Origin: an uncultured Fidelibacterota bacterium
GTDB lineage: Bacteria; Fidelibacterota; Marinisomatia; Marinisomatales; UBA8229
DNA: 7,153 nt
Direction of reading: 5' to 3'
Assembly (NCBI GenBank): GCA_913054425.1
Contig: CAJXJG010000090.1
Location: 1 to 7,153, forward strand
Positions 1 to 5,986 of this stretch are shown in pieces; position 1 is the stretch's first letter; every line of letters starts with the position of its first letter. The notes under the pieces were generated by a model, which saw only the letters and a list, made by a program, of their open reading frames with translations, ran no database searches and was not told the DNA's origin. A program made the translations under genes and the position numbers.

Positions 1-990
1 CTGTACTGCTGGAGACCCGGCAAACGGGACCTCAAATTCAATGGGAATTTCAGTGTATGCTGACCCGTCCAGGCGAAAAATTAGAAGTTCCATCCCATTC
101 ACGGCAGAAATGATTTCCGGGGTTCCATCACTATCCATGTCAGCAAATGCAGGCGCACCGACGATCTCACTTCCCACATCAATCGGCCAACCGGGAAGCG
201 CCTGTCCATCAGAATTTACTCCATACAGTTTTCCGTCTTCCGATCCAAAGAAGATTGCAATACCTGTGTCTGTTTCTACAATTCCGGGTGACGTACTTAT
301 ATCATCACCGGTTACGATTGTAAACCGCAAAGATCCGTCAGAATTCAGAGCATATAGATTGTTATCCCGGTTGCCTGCCAGGATGATCATTTCCCCGTTT
401 ACTTCTACAACAGCAGGCGCTGTCCGGAAATCATTTCCGGCATTGAAAGGGAATCCGTCAGCAACCTGTCCATTATCGTAGACCAGGTAGATATTTTCAT
501 CATCCGTACCAAAAACAATATCCATTTTTCCATTGCCGTTAAAATCCGCTAAAGCGACACCCCGCTGGATTTTCTCATCCAGTACAACTGGAAAGTTCTC
601 AACCGGAGATCCATCATAATTGAGTGCAAATAGTTTTCCAGGATTTGAATACCCTCCAAAGACAATTTCCAGTTCTTCATCATCGTCGAGGTTGCCTAAA
701 GCCGGCGTCCCCATGAGAAACTGTTCCGCATTAAAATTTAATTCCACATTACAATTTCCATCCAAAATGTAAAGGTGCATATTTTTGGATGTAAACACAA
801 CCTCGGGCACGTTGTCATTATCAATATCTGCAACAGCAGGTGAACCCCAAATCTGGTTGCCGGTATCAAACCAGCAGACGTCGCTTCCATCCGCTTCAAG
901 AATGTGAAATCGACCATTGTATTCCCCAAATAATATCTCCGGGCTTCCATCCATATCCATATCAGCAATTGCAGGGGAAGAAATTACCTG
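1..990 (-). repeat. Tandem FG-GAP/VCBS-type propeller blades (7 plus a partial 8th)
   Basis: Protein-level repeat of about 40-50 residues. Blades open near residues 175, 220, 265, 314, 361, 404, 449 and 496 of the minus-strand protein, each with a variant of GSPAVADIDNDG. Blades 1, 2, 3, 4 and 7 keep an Asp/Asn-rich metal loop. Blades 5 (APAVVEVNGEMIILAG) and 6 (SPGIVETDTGIAIFFG) have lost it and are shortened, so calcium binding is probably uneven around the propeller. Seven or eight blades would be enough to close one propeller; the last is cut by the window edge. Confidence 0.85.
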
Positions 991-1503
991 GGCATTGGTA
1001 TAATAGGGCCACCCTTCCTGGTATTCAATGAGTCCATACTCCACATCTAAAGAAATGGGAGCTCCGTCTTCATCAAGTCCGATAAAAATCGGATCAATAA
1101 TAGATACGTCTGCTAAATTTATATCAGACCCTAACCAGGGGAGGCTTACTAAAATAATGCTGTCTGTAGGCGCAATAGGAAGATTTCCTAATGAAAAGGA
1201 TACCAGCAGACCAGACGGGTTTATAAAACAGGTAAAACCTGCATCAATGACAACACCCGAAAACGGGTGTATTATACCAGTCGTAACACTGTCGCCATTT
1301 TCGTTATAAAAAATACTATCTGAAGGAGCAAATAAATCTCCTTCGAATCCTAAAACGTCAACCCCCAATTGGAATCCCACTACTTCCGTATAGGCTGCCA
1401 TCGAAATAGAAACAGAATTCTGGTCTGCACTGGAAATCCAGATATTAATATCTTCTGCCAAAGTAATTTGTAAGAACAGAAAGATTACAATTAATTTTTT
1501 CAT
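1..1503 (-). CDS. Secreted FG-GAP/VCBS-type beta-propeller protein with N-terminal beta-sandwich, 3' end beyond window
   Basis: Read on the minus strand from ATG 1503, the frame stays open for 501 codons to the window edge, so the C-terminus is missing. Residues 1-16 (MKKLIVIFLFLQITLA) are a signal peptide. Residues about 19-158 are a beta-rich segment containing VVGFQLGVDV and a DSIILVSLPWLG strand, resembling cohesin-like sandwiches (weak call). From residue 172 there are seven FG-GAP/VCBS-type blades and the start of an eighth. Each opens with a (S/T/A)PA-like strand, and several carry a D-x-D-x-D calcium loop (D181-D185, D226-D230, D455-D459 with G460) followed by PEI(L/V)FG and an LYALNSDG-like strand. 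Such propellers usually mediate extracellular binding; the ligand is unknown. The gene lies 18 bases after the PNGase F-like gene, in an apparent operon, with an AGGAG site six bases before the ATG. No outer-membrane sorting domain is visible in the part present. Confidence 0.9.
   Translation of the reverse strand, partial: MKKLIVIFLFLQITLAEDINIWISSADQNSVSISMAAYTEVVGFQLGVDVLGFEGDLFAPSDSIFYNENGDSVTTGIIHPFSGVVIDAGFTCFINPSGLLVSFSLGNLPIAPTDSIILVSLPWLGSDINLADVSIIDPIFIGLDEDGAPISLDVEYGLIEYQEGWPYYTNAQVISSPAIADMDMDGSPEILFGEYNGRFHILEADGSDVCWFDTGNQIWGSPAVADIDNDNVPEVVFTSKNMHLYILDGNCNVELNFNAEQFLMGTPALGNLDDDEELEIVFGGYSNPGKLFALNYDGSPVENFPVVLDEKIQRGVALADFNGNGKMDIVFGTDDENIYLVYDNGQVADGFPFNAGNDFRTAPAVVEVNGEMIILAGNRDNNLYALNSDGSLRFTIVTGDDISTSPGIVETDTGIAIFFGSEDGKLYGVNSDGQALPGWPIDVGSEIVGAPAFADMDSDGTPEIISAVNGMELLIFRLDGSAYTEIPIEFEVPFAGSPAVQ
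1030..1449 (-). other. N-terminal beta-sandwich domain, possibly cohesin-like
   Basis: Residues 19-158 of the propeller protein. The segment alternates short hydrophobic strands with turns: ISSADQNSVSISMAA, then VVGFQLGVDVLGFEG, then GLLVSFSLG, then DSIILVSLPW. This order (a valence-type opening strand, a GFQ strand, a late (I/L)SF strand, then a T/DSxxL strand) matches the general layout of cohesin-family sandwiches found in many bacterial surface proteins. Sequence identity to any specific cohesin cannot be judged by eye. An immunoglobulin-like adhesion domain is the main alternative. Confidence 0.4.
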
Positions 1504-1509
1504 GACAAG

Positions 1510-1514
1510 CTCCT
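1510..1514 (-). promoter_or_regulatory. Shine-Dalgarno site of the propeller gene
   Basis: On the minus strand AGGAG is followed by six bases (CTTGTC) and then ATG 1503. It sits in the 18-base gap after the TAA of the PNGase F-like gene. It is the clearest ribosome binding site in the window and fixes the start of the downstream gene. Confidence 0.75.
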
Positions 1515-1521
1515 AGTAAAG

Positions 1522-3309
1522 TTAGTAATAAATGATGATATAAGATGACAGTGCAATCTCTGGGCAATAACCATCCCCCTGGCAGACAGGTGGAGTGACA
1601 CAATCGTTGCCCGTCACCCGGCATGCTTCATAATCCATAATATTTTCATCCCCTAGTTCAATATAATCCGTAATGTCAGTTATGAATGGAGTCACATCCA
1701 TTCCCGGGCACCAACCGGCGCGGCCATATCCCCACGTGCCGTATTGATTCGGAATGACGCCTTGAGCGATTGTTTCCAACTCCATGCAATAATCATTATC
1801 CCCGGCTTCCGGATAAGATATATCAAATTCATACGTTCCGCCGTTCACAGTAAAAATATGATTCGAATTACAAAATTCTGCGCAATTAAAACATCCAGCG
1901 CTTCCCCAGCCGTGACCGGTGATAAAGGTAACAAATTCCACCCTTACGGCACTCTCAGGAACATCGAAAATTAGTGGTGGACGATTTTCGTCATAGTCCG
2001 GATTGAATTGTACGGTGCCAATCCACATTGGCTGAAATTCCTGTGGAGATTCCTCCGGTTCATCTATCGTATTATAAAACCTTAATTTAAGAGTTAATAG
2101 GCTGTTAGGCCATCCTGATTCCTGGAATTTTATTAACTTTGTTCCTCCGGGTCTGATAACAGAAAGAAATGGAGTAATGTTTGTCAAATGGTGTGGCTGG
2201 CGATCAAAAGGAGTGATCCAGCGGGCGATTTCGTAACAATTTGAACCATCTTCATCGCAAAGATACATATGGGCGATTCGATCATAATCATCACAACCGG
2301 CGTCACTGTAATTTCCTTCCGCATCTGGACATCCTCTCAACAGTTCGACTTTCATGGCGGAGTAATCATTTAACTCTTCATTGGTTGGAAATTCTACTAC
2401 CTGACTTATGCTGGCTGCCCATCCGCCAGTATAGTGTTCCTTTTCAAAAATTGTGAGTTCATAGAAATTGCTGTCAGGGTCGAAAAGTGCTTCCCACTCA
2501 TAATTGTAAAAAATAGATTCATGAGCAAGATAACTCATGTGGGTGCCGGTAAATCCGTTTGGATCACCCAAATAGCCAATTGGCTTTAATCGCTGAAACC
2601 GGTCTATCCCTAAAGCAATTTTGTCGCTTAATGCTTCACTGAGCCAATTGTCCAATTCTGAGGTTTTCGTTGGGATAAAATGCAAATGTGATCTCCAATG
2701 ATTCTGGCTTTCAGAGTCAAAGGATTCCAGGATAGTATCAAATTCTTCCTTTATTCCCTGGATATCGCTGGAAGAAGTAGGACGATCGGAGATAAACAGG
2801 TAGTGAACGTTTTCAGGTGAATTTTCCAATAATTCCTGTTTGGTGTTTGAAATCCAGAGAGCAGTAGCATTACTAGCTGAAGGGTTGAAATGGATAAAAA
2901 TATAAGAATCCTGCCCGTTCCATTCTTCCTGAAAATTCCAATCGGAATTTTGCGGATTATAAATGAGATTTACAATAGAAACGAGATCCACCGTGTCCAG
3001 GATACCATCGTTATTTATATCGGCTAAATAGAATTGTTCTTCATTGATTTCTACAGTACCTAATTCTGCTCCCAGTGTAACCATGATATCTTCAATGTCA
3101 ATCCAGTTATCCTGAGTTATATCCCCTGCCATTGGTGCATTCAAATCCAATATCGAAAATGGTCCGGCAATATCGAAATAATTCAGTCCATAGGGACCTT
3201 CAGAAAACTCCTGGGCATTAGTGGTCTCCAATGAATAATGAAATACTGTCCACAAAAGAAGAAAAGTTTTAAATTTTTTCCGGAAAATAATTGTATATAT
3301 GTTAATCAT
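1522..3309 (-). CDS. Secreted PNGase F-like glycoamidase with dockerin-like module
   Basis: 595 residues. PNGase F cleaves the amide bond between N-glycans and asparagine. Signal peptide at residues 1-33: basic stretch FRKKFK, hydrophobic TFLLLW, likely cleavage after TTNAQ. Residues 62-118 are a dockerin-like EF-hand pair. Residues 125-300 are an unnamed alpha/beta region. Residues about 300-595 match both halves of PNGase F: CDDYDRIAHMYL plus YEIARWITPF resemble the enzyme's CDEWDRYANVYV plus YEIGRFITPY, and CAEFC plus YGRAGWCPGM resemble CAEWC plus DRAGWCPGM. By this alignment D343, E397 and E478 correspond to catalytic D60, E118 and E206 of the Elizabethkingia enzyme; E397 is the least certain because of a one-residue shift. 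W59 and W207 become Y342 and F479. Thirteen cysteines in this module suggest disulfides and an extracytoplasmic site. The protein ends with the family's final strand and has no added sorting tail. It is first in a two-gene unit; no Shine-Dalgarno site precedes ATG 3309. Confidence 0.9.
   Translation of the reverse strand: MINIYTIIFRKKFKTFLLLWTVFHYSLETTNAQEFSEGPYGLNYFDIAGPFSILDLNAPMAGDITQDNWIDIEDIMVTLGAELGTVEINEEQFYLADINNDGILDTVDLVSIVNLIYNPQNSDWNFQEEWNGQDSYIFIHFNPSASNATALWISNTKQELLENSPENVHYLFISDRPTSSSDIQGIKEEFDTILESFDSESQNHWRSHLHFIPTKTSELDNWLSEALSDKIALGIDRFQRLKPIGYLGDPNGFTGTHMSYLAHESIFYNYEWEALFDPDSNFYELTIFEKEHYTGGWAASISQVVEFPTNEELNDYSAMKVELLRGCPDAEGNYSDAGCDDYDRIAHMYLCDEDGSNCYEIARWITPFDRQPHHLTNITPFLSVIRPGGTKLIKFQESGWPNSLLTLKLRFYNTIDEPEESPQEFQPMWIGTVQFNPDYDENRPPLIFDVPESAVRVEFVTFITGHGWGSAGCFNCAEFCNSNHIFTVNGGTYEFDISYPEAGDNDYCMELETIAQGVIPNQYGTWGYGRAGWCPGMDVTPFITDITDYIELGDENIMDYEACRVTGNDCVTPPVCQGDGYCPEIALSSYIIIYY
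2410..2937 (-). other. Unassigned alpha/beta domain between dockerin-like and PNGase F modules
   Basis: Residues 125-300 of the PNGase F-like protein. It begins with a strand (SYIFIHFNPS), continues with ATALWISNTKQELLENSP, a strand NVHYLFISD, an acidic helix IKEEFDTILESFDSE, then HWRSHLHFIPT, a helix, and GIDRFQRLKPIGYL. The strand-helix-strand alternation looks like a compact alpha/beta fold, perhaps thioredoxin-like in outline, but it has no CxxC and I recognise no family. It is too long and too regular in predicted structure to be a linker. It is distinct from the catalytic module, which is complete without it. Confidence 0.5.
2956..3129 (-). other. Dockerin-like duplicated EF-hand module
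   Basis: Residues 61-118 of the PNGase F-like protein. Two calcium-type loops are visible: GDITQDNWIDIED, with ligands at D63, T65, D67, D71 and D74, and ADINNDGILDTVD, with D97, N99, D101, D105 and D108. Each is followed by a hydrophobic helix (IMVTLG and LVSIVNLIY). This spacing is that of type I dockerins. The unusual point is its place at the N-terminus, just after the signal peptide. Dockerins bind cohesins; similar modules in non-cellulolytic bacteria have mostly unknown partners. Confidence 0.75.
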
Positions 3310-3321
3310 GGATACACACGC

Positions 3322-3340
3322 TTAGGTAAGTTTACCCTAA
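3322..3340. promoter_or_regulatory. Inverted repeat, possible operator
   Basis: TTAGGTAA, two bases, then TTACCCTAA: two arms that match except for one extra G/C pair in the right arm. It lies 13-31 bases upstream of ATG 3309 and overlaps the proposed -10 of the minus-strand unit (3329-3334), a position suited to a repressor or other dimeric regulator. Arms are short, so chance is possible. Confidence 0.3.
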
Positions 3341-3357
3341 CCTGACAAAAATTGCAA
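3329..3357 (-). promoter_or_regulatory. Candidate promoter for the PNGase F-like operon
   Basis: On the minus strand TTGCAA (3352-3357) and TAAACT (3329-3334) are separated by 17 bases. Each matches the housekeeping sigma consensus at four of six positions. A start near 3322 would give a leader of only about a dozen bases, in line with the lack of a Shine-Dalgarno site before ATG 3309. Candidate only. Confidence 0.25.
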
Positions 3358-3548
3358 TAACCAATGGTAATCTGCAAATTGTTTTATGCAATGGTCTAAT
3401 TTTAATTTAACCTTTTATCATTTACTGCATCAAACAGGTTAGCTATGTATGAAAAAGATGAAGAACTTATGCAAAATTTTAAAATTGCTTCCAATTTGTT
3501 TTGATAAATAGGTTTATGAATTCTTGAAAAAGTTCTATAGTTTTTTTC

Positions 3549-3577
3549 TTGATAATTCTTATGATTTGTAGTACACT
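3549..3577 (+). promoter_or_regulatory. Candidate promoter for the DUF1800-DUF1501 operon
   Basis: TTGATA (3549-3554), a 17-base spacer and TACACT (3572-3577) give five of six and four of six matches to the sigma-70-type consensus. Transcription would start near 3584, leaving a leader of about 27 bases before ATG 3611. It is preceded by an A/T-rich stretch that could act as an upstream element. Confidence 0.35.
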
Positions 3578-3610
3578 TGTTTCCGTGATTGGCTAGGCTC
3601 AGTGCATGCA

Positions 3611-5986
3611 ATGTTAAAGAATTCAAAACCAACTTTTCTGTTAATATCCGTATCACTGGTATTAACCCAGTTACCAGCGAAAGATCATTCTGCTGTCCAG
3701 ATTCTAAAGGACAGCAAAAAAATGGATATTATATTAAAACGCAGTGAATCGCTGAATGAGTACCTCAAGCAAAATCCATCAACCCCGCCAAAATATCCAG
3801 CCATAAATAATCTGCCGCAAGAATTTACACCGATATATTCCGAACAAATACCGGCTCCCCCGCTTGATATCCAAACCACCATTTCTTCCAGAGATGTAGA
3901 TTTTGATCTCCGTGCTACCACTCATCTGCTGAGGCGTACCACTTTTGGTCCAACATGGGAACAGATCAACACCGGCCATGATGAAGGATTGGACGCAACG
4001 GTTGAAGCTTTGCTGGAAGAACAGCCGGCTCCCGAACCCCCCGGGGACTGGATCGATGATCCCATTCCACCTTATGATTCACTTACACCGGAACAGCTTG
4101 ATTCTTTAAATAATGCGTACAGGAACCAGCGGGCTGGACTGCGAAGCTGGATCATAGATAATATGTTAGAAGAAGAGACAAGCATTCATGAAACAATGAC
4201 ACTTTTCTGGCACGATCATTTCGCTACCTCTGCCCAGAAGGTAACCTTTCCTCCTGCACTGTATAATCACTATGCGCTGCTTAGGGAGTATGCTCTTGGG
4301 AATATTAAAGACTTTGTAAAAGCAATGGCTTTAGATCCTGCCATGCTGATATGGCTGGATAATAAAAATAATAGATATCGTCATCTTTATATTACGGGTG
4401 ATAATGATGAATGGTCTGGATATGGAAGAAAGTTGACAGATGAAGATGAGGACGGTGTGTATACCAAGACCATTGGCGTTAATCCCGGACTGTACGGGTA
4501 TCTGTATACATGCGGTGGATTTTCTATTTATGAAGGTGTGCCAGATGAGTGTGCTTTTTTTGATTCAGAAGAATCTGTCCGTGCTTTTGGAGTGAATAAT
4601 GAAGATATTGTTCTTGAACCGCATCCTTGGGGCGGATGTTCTGAAGAAGGAAATAATGATGGACCCAGGGTTGTCAATTTTAATGTGGACATGACAGGGG
4701 TGGACTTGCAGGGCGGAGAAGTCCATGTGACGGGTACAATGGATTCCTGGTCCGGTTTTGGACTTACTCTTACGCCAAACGGTGATGGAACATACTCGGG
4801 AAGTATGGAGTTGGAGCCTGGAGTCTATGAGTATCTTTACACAGTCACAGGGGATTTTGACGATTGGTCTGGCTGGGGAATGTCTGGAAACCCGCCGTTA
4901 GGTTCAAATTGTGATTGGAATCCGGATGATGAATGGGCAAATTTTGGTTTTGCTTTAGTAAGCACTGACACTGTAACAATGAATGATACTTGGACAGAGT
5001 GCCTGGTGGAAGATTGGGAATATATGCGTCACGTTACGTTCCAGCTAACTGAAAATCCCTGTCCTCTGGCAGGGATCAACGAGAATTTTTCCAGGGAATT
5101 GTTAGAACTGTTTACCATTGGAGTAGGCAATTATTCCCAGGAGGACGTTATTGAAGCAGCACGGGCCTACACTGGATATACTACCGATGGTCTGGAAACT
5201 TTTTTTATTGAGAACAGACATGACTTCGGATCAAAAACCTTCTTGGGACAAACGGGTTATTGGTTTGGAGATGACATTGTTGATATCATTTTTGAGCAGG
5301 AAGAGACCGCACGATTCTTTGCCAGGAAAATTTTTCAGTGGTTTGTCTACTACAATCCTGATGAAACTGCCGTGGAGGAGCTTGCTTCAATTTTAAGGGA
5401 AAATGATTATGAAATTAAGCCCATGCTTGAGGCTTTATTCAAGAGTGAACTCTTTTTTGATGAAAATTTCAGGGGAGCCAAATATGGCGGGGGCATAGTT
5501 CATGTGCTGTCACCAATTCGTCAGATGTATATAACTGAGATTGTTCCTCCCGAAGGTCAAACTAGGAATAGAGTTCTTTTAATGTTTCAGGAATTGTTTG
5601 GCCAGGCCATCCTTTATCCGCCTGATGTATCAGGTTGGTTGGGATACCGAAACTGGATCAACACATTCACCCTTCCTTACCGAAAGCTTTTTACCAATGC
5701 TGTGATCGATGGTTATGTTTATGATTTTCCCATGGGATTTCAACCTGATGTTCTTGAGTTTGCCAGCCATTTCCCAAATCCTAATGATGCGGAACAACTT
5801 ATTGATGATATGATTTTATATTTTTATGATATCCAATCAACTGAACACACCCGGCAATTATTATTGGATCAGCTTCTTCAAGGCTTGGATCCTTATAATT
5901 GGTCATTGAACATCCCGGAAGCGGAAGACCGATTGAAAGGAACTATAAAACTGTTAATGAGATATCCGGACTTTCAATTAAAATGA
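3611..5986 (+). CDS. Exported DUF1800 family protein with nested carbohydrate-binding-like repeats
   Basis: 791 residues from ATG 3611. An in-frame GTG at 3602 would add MHA; I prefer the ATG because it begins a clean signal peptide, MLKNSKPTFLLISVSLVLTQ, ending near LPA. Neither start has a good Shine-Dalgarno site. Residues 27-97 are a proline-rich spacer. The DUF1800 domain starts at ATTHLLRRTTFGPT (103-116) and continues through TLFWHDHFATS (near 197-207) and DPAMLIWLDN (242-251). It is then interrupted at residues 256-487 and resumes at NENFSRELLELFTIGVGNYS (490-509), FLGQTG (544-549) and PPDVSGWLG (670-678). The family is of unknown function and is normally about 450-600 residues, so the insert explains most of the extra length. 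The stop overlaps the start of the DUF1501 gene by four bases, its usual partner. Its surface or periplasmic location and sugar binding are inferred. Confidence 0.9.
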   Translation: MLKNSKPTFLLISVSLVLTQLPAKDHSAVQILKDSKKMDIILKRSESLNEYLKQNPSTPPKYPAINNLPQEFTPIYSEQIPAPPLDIQTTISSRDVDFDLRATTHLLRRTTFGPTWEQINTGHDEGLDATVEALLEEQPAPEPPGDWIDDPIPPYDSLTPEQLDSLNNAYRNQRAGLRSWIIDNMLEEETSIHETMTLFWHDHFATSAQKVTFPPALYNHYALLREYALGNIKDFVKAMALDPAMLIWLDNKNNRYRHLYITGDNDEWSGYGRKLTDEDEDGVYTKTIGVNPGLYGYLYTCGGFSIYEGVPDECAFFDSEESVRAFGVNNEDIVLEPHPWGGCSEEGNNDGPRVVNFNVDMTGVDLQGGEVHVTGTMDSWSGFGLTLTPNGDGTYSGSMELEPGVYEYLYTVTGDFDDWSGWGMSGNPPLGSNCDWNPDDEWANFGFALVSTDTVTMNDTWTECLVEDWEYMRHVTFQLTENPCPLAGINENFSRELLELFTIGVGNYSQEDVIEAARAYTGYTTDGLETFFIENRHDFGSKTFLGQTGYWFGDDIVDIIFEQEETARFFARKIFQWFVYYNPDETAVEELASILRENDYEIKPMLEALFKSELFFDENFRGAKYGGGIVHVLSPIRQMYITEIVPPEGQTRNRVLLMFQELFGQAILYPPDVSGWLGYRNWINTFTLPYRKLFTNAVIDGYVYDFPMGFQPDVLEFASHFPNPNDAEQLIDDMILYFYDIQSTEHTRQLLLDQLLQGLDPYNWSLNIPEAEDRLKGTIKLLMRYPDFQLK
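4376..4645 (+). repeat. Nested beta-sandwich repeat 1 (AMPK/CBM48-like)
   Basis: Residues 256-345 of the DUF1800 protein. Core HLYITGDNDEWSGYG, then DGVYTKTIGVNPGLYGYLY. It aligns with repeat 2 on (V/I)TG..D.WSG(Y/F)G, DG.Y and PG.Y.YLYT. The pattern, a tryptophan turn followed by a strand ending in PGxYxYLY, resembles the glycogen-binding E-set fold of AMPK and CBM48. This copy lacks the first strand seen in repeat 2 and has a divergent tail, ending near the cysteine of HPWGGC. Confidence 0.6.
4667..4999 (+). repeat. Nested beta-sandwich repeat 2 (AMPK/CBM48-like)
   Basis: Residues 353-463 of the DUF1800 protein. It opens with strand VVNFNVDMTGVDL, then EVHVTGTMDSWSGFGLTL, GDGTYSGSMELEPGVYEYLY and DDWSGWGM, and ends with CDWNPDDEWANFGF and NDTWTEC. 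It is the more complete copy. Paired aromatic residues (W381 in DSWSG, W419 and W422 in DDWSGW) are typical of sugar-stacking surfaces in this fold; the ligand is not known. Confidence 0.65.
5983..5986 (+). promoter_or_regulatory. ATGA stop-start overlap
   Basis: The TGA of the DUF1800 frame (5984-5986) overlaps the ATG of the DUF1501 frame (5983-5985). There is no strong Shine-Dalgarno site just before it, so the second gene probably depends on ribosomes finishing the first, keeping the two products in step. Confidence 0.8.

Larger units (their letters stand above)
3310..3610. other. Divergent intergenic control region
   Basis: This AT-rich stretch separates the start codons of the two units. 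It contains the two candidate promoters and the inverted repeat listed separately, a run of seven T at 3541-3547, and a seven-base direct repeat CAATGGT at 3362 and 3389. I see no small gene, RNA gene or terminator in it; the open frame that crosses it on the minus strand begins inside the DUF1800 gene and has no ribosome binding site. Confidence 0.6.

Noticed and set aside
41..481. Plus-strand open frame of 146 codons
   Set aside because: It lies antisense to the propeller coding region, has no ribosome binding site or recognisable domain, and its composition follows the repeat pattern of the other strand.
738..968. Minus-strand open frame of 76 codons inside the propeller gene
   Set aside because: It is out of frame with the propeller gene, whose own frame is continuous from 1503 to 1 with clear FG-GAP-type repeats.
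3362..3395. Direct repeat CAATGGT as a regulator binding pair
   Set aside because: Only seven bases in an AT-rich gap, with no further match around it; easily due to chance.
3402..3656. Minus-strand open frame across the intergenic gap
   Set aside because: It starts inside the DUF1800 signal peptide region, has no ribosome binding site, and its translation shows AT-rich composition without domain features.
4376..5071. Insert in DUF1800 as a mobile element or intein
   Set aside because: There are no transposase, splicing or homing motifs and no terminal repeats. The insert is a pair of related beta-sandwich repeats in frame.
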